Shown piece after piece: positions 1-12,474 of a DNA stretch of 64,000 bases. Every line of letters starts with the position of its first letter. Positions within the stretch are counted from its first letter, which is position 1. The notes below the pieces were generated by a model, which did not search any database, had not been told where the DNA came from, and saw nothing but the letters and a program-made list of their open reading frames with translations. The stretch covers positions 27,044,597 through 27,108,596 of the forward strand of contig CM046347.1 of NCBI GenBank assembly GCA_025403435.1. The letters run 5' to 3'. The translations under genes were made by a program, and so were the position numbers. The stretch is from Artocarpus heterophyllus. Lineage: Eukaryota > Streptophyta > Magnoliopsida > Rosales > Moraceae.

Positions 1-3000
1 ACACCGCCGGTGTCAATCGACTCAGAGGCCGATGACTACCATGACCGAACTCTCAATTGCCAATTTCCATAGCGGGATGCCAGAGATTCGAGGAGCTGTC
101 GTCGTCGTCGTGAGTCCCTCTGATTCTGCTAGGTGTGACGGTGTTGAAGAGCATCAAATGAGGAAAAATGCTCAGAATGCAATGGACTTTGAAATGCCTA
201 AGTTGATTCGGCCGATCCATGGCCGGAGGACCACCGTCGGTGTCACCGGTTTTTCCCAAGTTTTGTTGTTTCAAATGGCATAGTTAGTGGTCACATTGTG
301 TAAAATTGAGGCTACCATCGAACTCAAAAGGTCCAAGACTACCAATAGCTGGGATTACAACTTTTCAAGGTCATCGGAGCCGCCGTACGTGCCCCACGCG
401 CCGTCGCGGGTGGTCAACCTCCGGCGGACCTCGGGTCCTAAGCTCCTGACCTTCGATCGACAATCCAAGACCTCCTCCTGACTCGTTTCGATGCTCTGAA
501 CGCGATGGTGACCTCCGTTCAAGCTAATTTCACTCTGATAAAAATCATCCGGTACTGATTACACATAGATCGAGACGACTTAGATTGCAGTAATATAGTC
601 TAAAATGATGTTTTCAACAATAATAAATCTCCATGGATCATTCCTAGCCATCCACAGTGGTTCGAGGAGCATTGCTGAGGATGCAACGTAGACTGTAGAT
701 ACAGCAAGATGCAATTAGACCCGCACAGCTTAGAGTCCAGGTAAGTAGAAATCTTGCCTACAGTATAAATAGTTTTAAAAATAAATTAATTTTAAATATT
801 TTCATAAAATTTATGAAAATGCATGATCAGTGATTTATTACACTGTTATATGTTATGATGTGATATGTTATGTTATGACATGATGTAAAATACTATGATG
901 CTGATGATATAATTAATGTGTGATGTATGCAATATATAAATTATATTATTTAATCACATTCAAGTCAAGTATGATAATGATTTACGATTCATGTATGATT
1001 ATGATTTACGATTCATGAATTACGAAATTGTGATGTCATGTAGTGACAAGTCATACTGTATACACACAATGAGACAAGTTAAAGGTGTCGTACCAACCTC
1101 TCGACCCACGGGGAGACTCCATGTTAAAGAAATGAATGATCTTGGTGTCGTTGGGACCTCGCGAACCCTAACTTCCCAAGACTTGCGCGCAACTGGTACG
1201 ATCACTTGGGCCCAAAGTAAGAAGATAAGTTATAGCTTAAATAATTAAGCATAAATCAAGTTGATAAGCAAGCATAAAACGCTCATACATATTTTTATTA
1301 AAATGATTTTTAATTATGTTTTGCGAGGTTAATTTCCTACTTGATGAGCAAAAGCTCATTTAAGTATGTTCATGCTGTAGGTAAGAAAAACCTGTCAGCT
1401 GCACTTGATGGGCAGTGGTGAGCGGTGGACGAATGGTGAAGATGAGAATGAATACCGCTCACGCAATGTAATATTTTTGCATTATTATTTTATGAATTTA
1501 TGCATGTTTTATTTTACGAAATTTCGTATGCTTACACTTTACGAAAATTATGTGCATATGAATAAGTAAATAATTTACGTAATTATGTTTTAAAAACCAA
1601 GCTTGTGATTATGCAACCTTGGTCTAGAGGATTTTAAAGTTTAAAAATGTTGCAATAGATAATGCAACAAATGCACAAAATTTGTAAGAAAGAAAATTAT
1701 AAGTTCATTTAGAATTACAAAGGATTATAGGAGTTTTACGTTATGTTAAGAAATAAATTTTACGGATATGTTTTTATGAAGTTATTATGAAAGTCTAAAA
1801 GAAAAGCTTTAAGAAATTTGTATCTTAAACTTAAAAATTAAGTTATAAGAAATTATGTTTTGTTTAGTTAAGAAGGTTGACTTTAAGAAAATAATATGAT
1901 ATTTTTAAGACGTTAAAATTATAAGCAAAAATATATAATAATTACTAAGAAAGTTTTAGAGAGCATTTAAATGGGATTTTATTTTAATATTTAATTTAAA
2001 ATTGTCTTGAAAATAGTTTTGTAACGCCCCTATATGGGGGTTAACAGTTTTTAATGAGATAAAATAAAAATAAATAATAAAAGTAAAACCTTAAAAATAA
2101 AATTTGCCCGGGACTTAAATGAAAACTCTCAACTCAAAAATAAAAATATAAACGATAAATAAACCACAGTTTTAATGTAGCACCTTAAATTTAATAATAT
2201 AAACTGTTGTCATCATCATTTTAACCCTCAACACATTATAATACAGTCACAGAAAGTAACAATTGATGCTTACATTATCATGAAGAACATTCTCAACGAT
2301 TGAAGCAGTCCCAATGTAATATAGTTACATCACTTCCTCAACTATATTTCTCGTAGCCACCTCACACTTAGTGAGTCCTGAAAAGATATAAACATAAGGG
2401 TATGAGCAACACTATGCTCAGTAGAGAAAGCCATTACTCACCTTTAGGTTTTTATCATTACCACATTAAAATCTGCATGGTTAGTAAGTCACATCATATT
2501 CCAGATTATGAGGTTTATTATGATCACATCTTATGGATACCGTAGTTAATCATTACCAAGTGTCATAATTACACATTTATACAAATATTACCAATCATCA
2601 TTGTTCCTAGGTATCCATGTTAAATTGAGTATCACTCAACTCATCGAAACCCAAGTGGGCGCACTTGATCACCCTATAAACATTCCAAGGGTGTTCCGGT
2701 GAGGGGACATCAAGCCCCGAGTCCTCACCAAATCGATTCCTGTACAGTGTGTTCTGGGACTTTCAACCCAAGGAAGCGTCATCGCCTTCCCCCTACTTTA
2801 CCTTTTAGGGTATTCATGCCCAAGGACGTAACCGTCGCCCTTTTCATGTCTCACAATTTCTCTATATTAAATCATTATTAATAGAGTTAATTTTCCTAAC
2901 CATGCTTCTCAATTTATAACATGTGTCAATTCATTATGTTCCTCGCCGTACAATACAAGACGAGTCCATGTCATAGTTTCATATGTGATACACATATAAT

Positions 3001-4599
3001 ATCAGTTCAACATAGATATATATATATTGCGGCAAAACAATCAATTTTAATTCTATAAAAACCTCACAAAAGATGAGTAATAGAATCCCTACCTTTCAAG
3101 CTTATCAACAATCTTTTAATCCTGGAATCAGTTAACGTTAGCTCCATACTCCCTTGATCCTAAGGCGTGCATAAGGACAATTAAAACTAAAGCACAACAT
3201 ACAACTACATTCATAAATAAATCATGTGTAAACTTATCTTACTAGTATGCCATTAAAGCTTTTATATAAATCTCTTTTGAATACCACAGTAAACAATTTT
3301 TGTCTTAACACAATATAAAATGTGAACAAGTAATCTATATGTTTTAGTCCCTAATAAGATTCATCAATCACTTAGGATAATATTGGAAAGGTTGCAAGAC
3401 ATTAAAGAATTAGGTGGTGAGCAAAGATGGGTTCTTGGTTCAGGTTAGTAGTTGGTATACCATAACAAACTGACAGATTTACTAGTTTCCAATACAAAAA
3501 TTGAATAATTCTTTAGTATAAAAGAAAATTTATAAATGAAAGACTAAATTTGTTCATAAGATTCTAACCTCGGATTATGGTTAGTTGGAAGCTTGAAATG
3601 GCTTCAAAACAGGTTCCTTTAGTTCGGTATGACTGAAATTCTTGCTCAAATGGAGGTGATGGTGGCTGATTTTTATGGCTGCCTTGAAGAAGTTTTCTAA
3701 GTATTTTGCTTCAGCAAAGAAATGAGAAGAAGAGTGTGGGAACCGTGGAAGAGAAAGGAAGAAAAGATGAAGTCTTTGAAGAGAAGTGATAGAAACAATT
3801 ATGGAGGAGACATGTTGAAGCATGTCACGGAGGAAATAAAGAAAATGAGGGTCAAGAGTAGTTGGAAAAGATATCCTTATGTCTCATCTAAAGACTTTAA
3901 CACACATAATGCCAATATGACATTTTTGAGATTTATTAGAAGTTCTAAGGCTTTTTAGTAATCATACTAAATAAATATAGGAGAATTTTAGAAAACTTAA
4001 AAATAGATAAAAGTAAATATTATAAAATAAATTTAAATGAAGCAATTTTTTTTTTATACATTAAAAATTAATTTAATTACCTCAATACCCGTTAGGAGAA
4101 TAACGGGTGTCACAAGTTTTATCTAAATTGAGAAATGTCTTTAAAGTAATACTTGCTAAATAATTACTCTTAAGTTTAAAAACGAAAAGTTCAAGAAAAT
4201 TACTATGGTTATGTTTCAAGAAATTAATGTTATGAATTATGTAAAGGATCATGCTTTTAGAAATTATAACTATGTTAAAACGTAATGCTTATTATTACGT
4301 TATTATCACGTTTGAGAAATTTATGTTATTATGTTAGGTTTACGAAATTAAGTTTTGAGAAATGATTATTATGTCTTTTAAGGTTATATGTTAAGAATTC
4401 TTTATCAATAAGAATTCGTTTGTTATTAAGATTTGAAAAATAGTTATTACTTCCTCTAAGGTTTCATGTTAAGGATTCCACAGTAAGAATCCATTTTTAA
4501 AAAAAAATTATCCCAAATTTCTCTACCTTATTTGTAAGTAAGTTTAAGTTTATGATTATATTTAAGTTAAGTGACGGTCACGTAGGGCGGGTCATTACA
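1..4599 (+). mobile_element. LTR-retrotransposon LTR (chromovirus-like), interrupted by a second LTR; left end outside window
   Basis: The stretch ends at 4599 with a GC-rich terminus finishing GGGCGGGTCATTACA. LTRs end in CA, and this style of end is common in plant Ty3/gypsy chromovirus LTRs. Around 1340-1395 there is a typical LTR-type block with GATGAGCAAAAGCTCAT. Positions 1-480 are much more GC-rich than the rest and 560-2014 are AT-rich. I could not find the matching TG start or a copy of the flanking CCGAC on the left, so the element probably begins before the window. No gag or pol reading frame is visible. The block from 2020 to 4114 is a separate insertion. The family assignment is inference. 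Confidence 0.4.
2020..4114 (-). mobile_element. Solo LTR, 2095 bp, with 5-bp target site duplication AGTTT
   Basis: The element starts TGTAACGCCCC and ends CGGGTGTCACA, so TG and CA termini and an imperfect inverted terminal repeat are visible. It is flanked by AGTTT at 2015-2019 and AGTTT at 4115-4119, a perfect 5-bp duplication as expected for Ty3/gypsy integration. Each end also carries its own small palindrome (CCCCTATATGGGG at 2027-2039; CCCGTTA/TAACGGG near 4088-4106). Internal GC-rich blocks near 2640-2850 and a TGAGCATAGTGTTGCTCA block (minus strand, about 2400-2425) look like LTR leader sequence, suggesting minus orientation. No coding sequence was found; small open frames at 2699-2881 and 3581-3958 are not coding-like. 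It sits inside an older LTR of opposite orientation. Confidence 0.7.
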
Positions 4600-4975
4600 C
4601 CGACGATGGAAATGGGGGAACTCCGTTGAGGCTCTTCCAGTGAAAATTGTACTGTAATATTAGTGCCATTCTCTTCGTCTTTTCGATCTGAGTCCGTTGA
4701 CACCAAGATCATGTCAAATGGGGGCTGGACGGCGGAGAAATCACGTCGAAAGATTAGGCTTTTCTGCCACTTTGGCCGGCGCATGTGGCCTCCTCCGACG
4801 GAGTTGTGGGTGGCACGACACACCATCATACTTGACTCCTTGAGATCTTTCAGATGGTGCGAGAGGTGTCGAAAATGGAGGCTGAATTCTTGGACTGAGT
4901 TTGAGGAGAGAGAAAGTAGAGAGAGAGGGGGGGAAATGGGCTGATCTAATTGGCCAGTTTTTTTTTTTTTTTTTG
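4600..4975 (-). other. GC-richer, coding-like or 5'-leader-like fragment next to the LTR end
   Basis: Read on the minus strand, a pyrimidine-rich leader (about 4945-4900, CT repeats) is followed by an open frame with ATG near 4829 that runs without a stop up to the retroelement edge at 4599 and then reads a few codons into it. Composition differs from the AT-rich flanks. I do not recognise the peptide. It could be the 5' part of a gene broken by the retrotransposon, or simply unique sequence. A 12-bp near match (CACCGACGATGG here, CACCGACGGTGG on the minus strand near 230-250) hints at a link with the left window end but is too short to prove it. Confidence 0.25.
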
Positions 4976-6407
4976 TCAAGTATTTATAGACCATTTTGTG
5001 GTCTACACAATTTAAACTGTATAGTATCGGGTAGATCAAATTTGATTCATAACTTTAAATTTCTGTAAACATAATTATACTTTTAAAAACTGTAATTTAT
5101 TTGCACTCTAAAGATAATCACATAAAATTCTAATTCTCTTGTTGTATTGTTGCGTTACTGAAATATTCATATTGACATAAAAATAATTTTCATAAATTTA
5201 TCCATACTATATGGATTTTATGATTTAATTTTTGAATCAGTAAACTTTGATACATTTGTCCCCAGAACCGATAATTAACTATTTTCACAACTGTATCCAT
5301 ATTTATACATGTGTGTATATATATATGTGTATTATTCTAAGAAAGATATTATGTATTGAAAATTTTGCTCAATATATTTATTATATATATATATCATTTA
5401 TTTATCTATTTATTTATTTTTACTTTTAAGACTTTAAAATTTAAAACATATACTTTTCAACAAAATTTTTCATATTGTAGACTTCAAATTTCATTGTAAA
5501 AACAATAGTTGTAATTTTATAAACATTTTGTAAATTAAATTGACTATCTAAAAGTCAATTTAATTTAAAATTCCAAACTTAGTACAATTTAGTATTTTAC
5601 GGATATAACCCAAACTATTTCTCGTAAAGTGCTATATATGGTTCCACATCTTAGCAATAGATCAACATTTGTGAATCCTATCAACGCCCTTCTTCTTCTT
5701 TACTATTACTATGACAACTGCTATTATTATTATTGTCATTACAACAATAATAATAAACTTTACGTAATTATTAATGTTTACAATAATTAACTATACACAT
5801 TCAAAATATTGGAATTCTCGAACTTCCAATGATCCGTATAATTTGCTTGAAATTCTTATCTTTATGATCTTTTTAAATTTTGAGATCAATTATAGTAAAA
5901 ATGTCATAAATCTTGCACTCTTAAACTTGGTGCTTACCATTTTCTAAATTATGGTATGGAGCTCATGATCACCATTGATCTGGGTTTTTTTTGCTGAACT
6001 GGTAACATATAGGAATTTCCACATAATCTTAGTAAGTTGAAAATTCTACTTTTTCGTCAATTAATCCCAATTTAAATATTTTAATTGAGATTCTTATAAA
6101 ACTCACTCCTTTGGCTTGTACATGAAATCAAAAATCATAAACTTTTAGTTTAGCACATTAAATAATTATTTTAATTATTTTAATGTACTATCATAACATT
6201 ACATTGTTACATGTTTCATAAATAAAACACATAAATTTATACATTTACGACATTATTTACTTTTAAGGTCTTACGGCTATTAAGAGCTTCAAATTTGAGT
6301 GTTAATAAATTTTAAACTTGTACTTTCTTAAGTACTTAGCTGAGTAATGAGAAAAAAAATCTTTAATTAATCATAGTTATTAATTCATGAATTTTTCTAG
6401 TCATTAC
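4976..6407. other. AT-rich intergenic sequence, no gene seen
   Basis: Poly-T, TA-rich tracts (5310-5425) and a small perfect hairpin at about 5723-5756 (TTATTATTATTGT pairing with ACAATAATAATAA) are visible. No reading frame, RNA gene or element boundary could be supported. Confidence 0.5.
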
Positions 6408-7525
6408 AAGGAACGCCCTTGCACTTCTCAACAATTTTCTTGCCAATCACATACAAGTCTTTATGTTCATCCAAACTTGTATCCTTAAATGCATGTTGTT
6501 TAAATAACGTCCAACAATCATCATCCGATACTTTCTCGAGGCAATATGTTGGCACGTTTCCCAACTTGTTGGCAACATTGTCAATACGTGTCGTGACAAC
6601 GATCTTGCTTCCAACTGCTCCAGATCGGACAGAACTTAGTAAGGACTCCCAATGATCATAGTTGTCGTCCCATACATCATCCAGAACAAAGAGAAACCTC
6701 TTGTCCTTCAATTCCTCCTTTAACTTACGTAGAAGTTGATAGCCGCCCTCAATTTCACATTTTTCCGAGATAATCTCTTTTATAATTTGCTTAGCTATTT
6801 TGGAAATATCAAGATTCATCAGATACAATAACCCATGATCTGATATGAAACTGATTCTTAACTCGTTCATCCTCAAATACAAGTTGAGCAACGGTGGTCT
6901 TGCCGATACCACCCATGCCCACTATGGGAATCACAGATATCTTGTCGCTACTATTGCCATCATCTGGCAACAATAGCTTAATAATTTTCTCCTTATCATC
7001 ATTCCTTCCAAAAACAGAAGATTCATCTGCCAAAGGAGCAAGTACTCTTTGTGGAAGTCTACTTGTGACGCCTTCTTGTAAACCAAGGACATTTTTTTGT
7101 TCAATTACATACTTCAACCTATCAAGGATCTCCTCAATCTTACGTTCTATTGCTTCATCAAATGTATTGAAACAATTAAGAAAAGATTGGAACCTCTTTC
7201 TTCTCGATCTGCTTCTGGGTTTTGCTTTCTTGTGTTCGTACTGCAAACTTCGGTAGTCAATCTCGTCCAGCACATCTTCAGCGTCATACATGGTGTCTCT
7301 GAGCTCGAAAAGCCATTCTCTGACGTTTGGGTTCGCGAGTTGTTTTTGCTCCGCGTCATCCAGCACTTGGTTGGCTGACCAAAGCATAGTCTTCAGCTTC
7401 CTCAGCAGCCCTTCGTTCACTTTCAGTCCTCGAAAGAAGCTCCGCAGATCTTGAGAAGCCAGCTTCTCAAACAGCTTATCAAACAAAGAAGAGAGCAAAG
7501 CTCCTACAACAAGTTCAGCAGCCAT
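6408..7525 (-). pseudogene. CNL disease-resistance pseudogene, copy 1 (frameshift plus 3' truncation)
   Basis: From ATG at 7525-7523 the frame encodes an Rx-type coiled-coil domain and the start of NB-ARC, including the P-loop GMGGIGKTT. Compared with copies 2 and 3, one extra A at about 6811-6812 shifts the frame just after the first NB-ARC strands. The sequence then continues in the next frame through kinase-2 (FVLDDVW) and RNBS-B (GSKIVVTTR) to the GVP of the GLPLA motif. Homology stops abruptly near 6408, so the rest of NB-ARC and the whole LRR domain are missing (about 370 of 1102 residues remain). Unrelated AT-rich DNA follows. It could be transcribed as a CC fragment but cannot make a full receptor. 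Confidence 0.9.
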
Positions 7526-7740
7526 GTTTCGTTGATATCGCAGCTTCAGAAGGAAAAGAAAAGAAAGGAAAGTTTGCTGAGAACTCTCTTTTGCAACTTA
7601 CAAGCAGCAGGGGATAAGAAATGAATGGTTGGCGTTGTGTTTCCGAAGTATTTCTCCAACGGAGTTAAGTGAAAGAAAAAAAGTAAAAAAATAATAAAAG
7701 TAAGAGAAAATATTAAGCAAAATAGCTGGCTAGCATGTTA
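7526..7740 (-). promoter_or_regulatory. Conserved 5' leader / proximal promoter of CNL copy 1
   Basis: About 200 bp immediately upstream of the ATG is almost identical at 20209-20420 and 31975-32190. It contains purine-rich AAAGAAAAG stretches, which on the coding strand form a pyrimidine-rich leader typical of plant 5'-UTRs. Similarity continues more weakly to about 8160, 20840 and 32630. I could not place a TATA box with confidence. The conservation shows that all three copies were duplicated with their proximal promoters. Confidence 0.45.
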
Positions 7741-7759
7741 GGGAAACAAAAGGGGGCTA

Positions 7760-8164
7760 TACATTAAAACAAGACAAAACAAGGGGTGTTTTGAAAAGTG
7801 TTAGAAACTGTTAGTTAAAATCATTTTTATTATAACATGTTAAAATTTTATATTATAATATTTTTGTTTATTATTGCTATAACATGTAAGAAATTTATAC
7901 TATTTATAATTAAATTTATGATGAAAATATAATTCTCGTCACTCAACTAAATAGCAATACATGTCTCATCTAATCAGATACCTTTAAAAGTGAAACAAAT
8001 AAATGTAGAAACAAGTTGGGTCTACAAACTAACATGTAAATTAATAAATAATGGGGGTTTCAACTAATCAGATACCTTTAAAAATAACAATAATAATAAT
8101 AATAATAAAGAAATCTTTGGATCTGTCTTTTTATTTTTGTTTACAGCTCAAATTCCAAAATGAG
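7760..8164. other. AT-rich spacer between CNL 5' flank and first repeat module
   Basis: Shared with units 2 and 3 (about 20440-20840 and 32215-32630). It includes ATAACATGTTAAA/TATAACATGTAAG motifs resembling an old MITE also seen near 41560, 50760 and 58190, and an AAT trinucleotide run at 8085-8109 expanded only in unit 1. No gene is seen. Confidence 0.4.
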
Positions 8165-8199
8165 TAAAATACATATACAATAAAAGTTCACATGTGAAG

Positions 8200-8497
8200 G
8201 AGGGATTTTTAAAAATGGTCTTATGGGAAAAAATTTTTGGACAAATGGTTTAAATTTTTTTGGACAGTTTTTGACATAAAAAAAAAGATTTTTTGGGCAT
8301 CAAAACGGTTTCAGTTTTTTTTTTTTCATCATGTTGAGGTTCCTTATCCTGCTATCTTATTTTTTTAAAAAAAAAACTGAGACAGTTTACCTGCATAAAA
8401 AAGCATATTTTTTAATTCCAAAACAAAAGAACCATATATCCAATTAAGAATTTTTTTTGGCCCGTTCATCAAAATCTTCCCATGTGCATGTTCCCAT
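8200..8497 (+). mobile_element. Short non-autonomous insertion (about 300 bp), unit 1 only
   Basis: In units 2 and 3 CACATGTGAAG is directly followed by CTCGAATCGCAAGACC; in unit 1 about 300 bp lies between them, and a similar CCCATGTTGAAG occurs at the far side (an imperfect possible target duplication). The inserted sequence is low-complexity but distinctive, with a TTGAGGTTCCTTATCCT block and a CAGTTTACCTGCATAAAAA block. The same succession occurs in reverse at 45150-45440. It has no coding capacity, so it is a MITE-like or other non-autonomous element of unknown class. Confidence 0.6.
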
Positions 8498-8498
8498 G

Positions 8499-11400
8499 TT
8501 GAAGCTCGAATCGCAAGACCAATTAGAACGTGGCCAACACCACCAACGCGACATGTAGAGAAGATTATCCTATTTTAATGTACAACAACTGGCAGGAAAG
8601 GGCACCTGCTTCTCCCTCAATCTTTTATTTTATTTTATTTTATTTTGAGAGCAATACTTCACAAAGATAAAAATATACTATCCACGTGAATATTGGTACA
8701 GAAATTTTTGAAAAAATATGACATATTAGTGAAAACATCCCTAAAAATTATATATTTCATGTATATTTTTTTAATATATATATATATATATATTTACATT
8801 TTTGGATATATGGTAAACATTTAAAAAAGTACATAAATAAATAAAATTTGCATAAATACATTACATAAACTCAATATAAATCTCAATGACAATATATATA
8901 CACACAAAAACTCAAGACATTATTAAAATTTCATGGTGATTTAAGCAATATTAGTGTCAGCTAATCTACAGGCGTACTAGATAATAAATGATATTATTTA
9001 GCTAAAAAATTGATAAATAAAATATAAAAATTCATCATCTACCCATATTTGTAGAATTTCTCAAAATATATGCACAATAAAAGTTCACATGTGAAGTTCG
9101 AATCAGAGTACCAATTAGAACGTGGCCAACGCGATATGTAGAGAAGATTATCCTATTTTAATGTACAACAAAGGGCAGAGAAGGGCATCTACATCTCATT
9201 CAATCTTTTATTTTATTTTATTTTATTTTATTTTGGGATCAAATACTTTATGGAGATAAAAATATACTATCCATGTGAATATTGGTAAAGAAATTTTTGA
9301 AAAATAATGATATATTAGTGAAAACATCCGAAAAATAATAGATTTCATTTATATATTTTTCATATATATTTACATTTTTTGATATACGATGGACATTTAA
9401 AAAATATACATGAATAAATAAAATTTGCATAAATACCTTACATAAATTTAATAGAAATCTCAATGACAACATATATATATATATATATATAAAACTCAAA
9501 CATTATTAAAATTTCTTGGTGATTTAAACAATATTAGATGCTAAACTACAAGCATACTAGATAATAAATGATATTATTTAGCTAAAGAATCGATAAATAA
9601 ATAAAAAATACATCATCTACCAATATTTATATATTTTCCCGAAAGTTTCCCCACATTTTTTACGATAGCCCTGATATTTGTAATATATATATACACACAC
9701 AACAATGCAAATTGAAGAAACAATATTTGCAAAGAAGAAAAGGTTGAAATTTCATTGTTTTTCCTTCCTCAATTTTTTTTTTACAGAAATTGTAGAAAAC
9801 GTCGCTTTCTCAAAACTAATTATAGTAAGTAACTTGTTTTCAAAATATTTATAGTAATTCTCAAATTTATAGTATAAATAATCTATTTACCTTTTTATTT
9901 ATAGTATAAATAATTTTTATTTACACAATAAAGTAATGTATTTACCCCTTTGTTTATAATGTAAATATTTCTTATTTACTAGTAAGTTATTTATACAGTA
10001 AATCTAATATTTACTACAACTATTTTCAAAATCTGATGTTTATTTCAAAAAGTTTCATATATAAGACATTTCTATCATTCTTCTTTTTTTAATTATGAAT
10101 GGCAATAAGTCTTAAGTTGAGAAAAAATGGCCCAACCTCTCTAGTTCATGCGGCAAAAAAAAAAGATAGCTTATTTACACAACTGTAAGTATAGGACTTG
10201 GTGCTCGTTGAAGAATGGTAGATGGAATAGCCAATGGTGCTCGTTGGACGGCAAACAAATGAGTAAACAAAAGAACTCTAAGGCTGAAAAATAAGTAAAT
10301 AATGGGTGCCAAACTTTCAAAAAAAAAAAAAGAAAACAATAACAATTTGAGCCTATAAAACTAAATATTTAATGAGGTCCAACCAATTTCATACCATTTT
10401 TCTTCACCTAATCCTAATTTGGATAAGCTCAATGGGGGTACTTTTATAATATGCATTAAAGTGTTGAATAGGAAGAAAAGAAAACAATGGCCTAGAAGAC
10501 AAAATTTCGACTGCAGTTTTTATTTTAAAAAGGTCATTGGCTTCTGTATCCTAAATATATTTGTTTGAATCATTTTAAATATTAGTATCATAACATGCTA
10601 ATCTATAAGCATACTAAATAATAAATGATATTATTTAGCTAAAAAATTGATAAATAAAAAATAAAAATACATCATCTACAAATATTTATATATTTTCCCG
10701 AAAGTTTCCCAAAATATATATACAATAAAAGTTCATGTGTGAATCTCAAATCACAAGACCAATTAGACCGTGGCCGACACTACCAACGCGACATGTAGAG
10801 AAGATTATCCTATTTTAATGTACAACAAAGGCTAGGAAAGGGCATATGCTTTTCCTTCATTATTTTATTTTGTTTTATTTTGGGAGCAAATACTTCATGA
10901 AGATAAAAATATACGATCCATGTGAATATTGGTAAAGAAATTTCCAAAGAAGAATGATATATTAGTGTAAACATCTGTAAAAATTATAGATTTCATGTAT
11001 ATTTTTAATCTATATATATATTTACATTTTTGGATATATGATAGATATTAAAAATACATAAATAAATAAAATTTACATAAATACATTACATAAATATAAG
11101 GGAAATAATGACAATATATATGTACACATACAAAACTCAAAATATCATTAAAATTGCACGGTAATTTAAGCAATATTAGTGTCATAACATGCTAATCTAT
11201 AAGCATACTAGATATAAATGATATTATTTAGCTAAAAATTGATAAATAAAAAATAAAAAATACATCATCTACCAATATTTATATATTTTCCCCAAAGTTT
11301 CCCAACACCTCTTACAACAGCCTGAAATTTGTAATATATATATACACACACATTATACAATGAAAATTGAGAAAACAATATTTGCAAAGAAAGAAAAGGT

Positions 11401-11700
11401 TTAAATTTAATTTTTTTCCTTCCTCTATTTTTTTACAAAAATTATAAAAAACATCACTTTCTTAAAACTAATTGTCTTAAATAACATGTTTTTAAAATAT
11501 TTATAATACATGTCAAATTTATGACATAAATAATTTATTTACTATTTAGTTTATAGTATAAATAATTTTTATTTATATAATAAATAAATTATTTATTTAT
11601 TTATAGTTTAAATAAAATATTTATCTATTTATTTATGATATAAATATTTTTTACTTATTAATTCGTAAGTTATTTATAATGTAAATAATTTATTTACGCT
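8499..11700. repeat. Repeat modules of unit 1: 8499-9068 (partial), 9069-10070, 10700-11700
   Basis: Each module begins near TTCACATGTGAA and ACCAATTAGAACGTGGCC, passes a (TTTTA)n tract, a TA-rich region and a TTTCCCAACA block, and ends in a region rich in GTAAATAA/TTTATAGTATAAATAA motifs. The first copy stops early. The second and third start about 1.65 kb apart, showing local tandem duplication within the larger array. Modules are AT-rich and non-coding; open frames such as the one at 9248-9499 are low-complexity artefacts. Confidence 0.7.
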
Positions 11701-12438
11701 TTGATGAGATCTCAATTGCAGCTTACGCGCAGTGGAAACAAAGGAAACTGCTATTGCTTTGTGAAAGAAAAGTCGGGGCCAACAGGAAAAAGAGTGGAAG
11801 CCACTGAACAGACACAAGTGGGGGCTACCATTCTTTTTCCAGTGGTACTCACTGGGCAGCTTGTTAATTTTATCAGAGAAAAGATAAATCACTTCAGAAA
11901 AGAAAAAAAAAAAAAAAAAAAGAAGGAAAGTTTGGAGAGATCTCTTTGAAAGTCTGGGGTTGTGATACTGTTCTTTATATATTATTTTCTCCCAAATTAG
12001 CATAAATACGCTACATAACACACCCAAAAAAAAAAAAAAAAAGGACCGGTCAGCACGGAAAAGGGTGGAAGGCTCTAAAAAGAAAAGTTGATGATCCATT
12101 TTCTTTTTAATGTTGCAAGTTAAAACTCTTATCCTATAAAAGACGAAAATATGTAAAACAAAAATTTAAACAAAAACACATGTCAAATTTATAATAGTTC
12201 ACCTAAAAAATAAAAGCTACATTAATTTTTAACCGTTATAAAATAATTCACTATAATAACAAAAGAGCTTATAAGAAAAAAATTACACACACTTTCTCTA
12301 AAATTCTTTCTAGCTTGTCAGCTCTATATTTTCTAAGTTGCAAAAATAAATAAATAAGCCTTACTATCCAAATTTATAGATTTATAGGACATAGGAGATG
12401 AAAAAAGAACAAAGTGTCCTCGTGTTTAGCCTCGGAAG

Positions 12439-12474
12439 CACACGGCCACGCCCTTCAATTGGTGCGGCCGTGTG
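12439..12474. repeat. GC-rich inverted repeat in AT-rich spacer
   Basis: CACACGGCC (12439-12447) pairs perfectly with GGCCGTGTG (12466-12474) around an 18-nt loop. The unit 2 counterpart near 24185-24220 has CAAACGGCC, so one base pair is lost. It lies in a CG-containing island unlike the surrounding DNA. Function is unknown. Confidence 0.5.

Noticed and set aside
32..481. Open frames at the left window end (32-283, 53-274, 287-481)
   Set aside because: Short, overlapping on both strands, unrecognised, and within probable LTR sequence.
11674..12099. 141-residue minus-strand frame in the unit 1 spacer
   Set aside because: It depends on poly-A/T tracts encoding Phe and Lys runs and is not preserved in unit 2.
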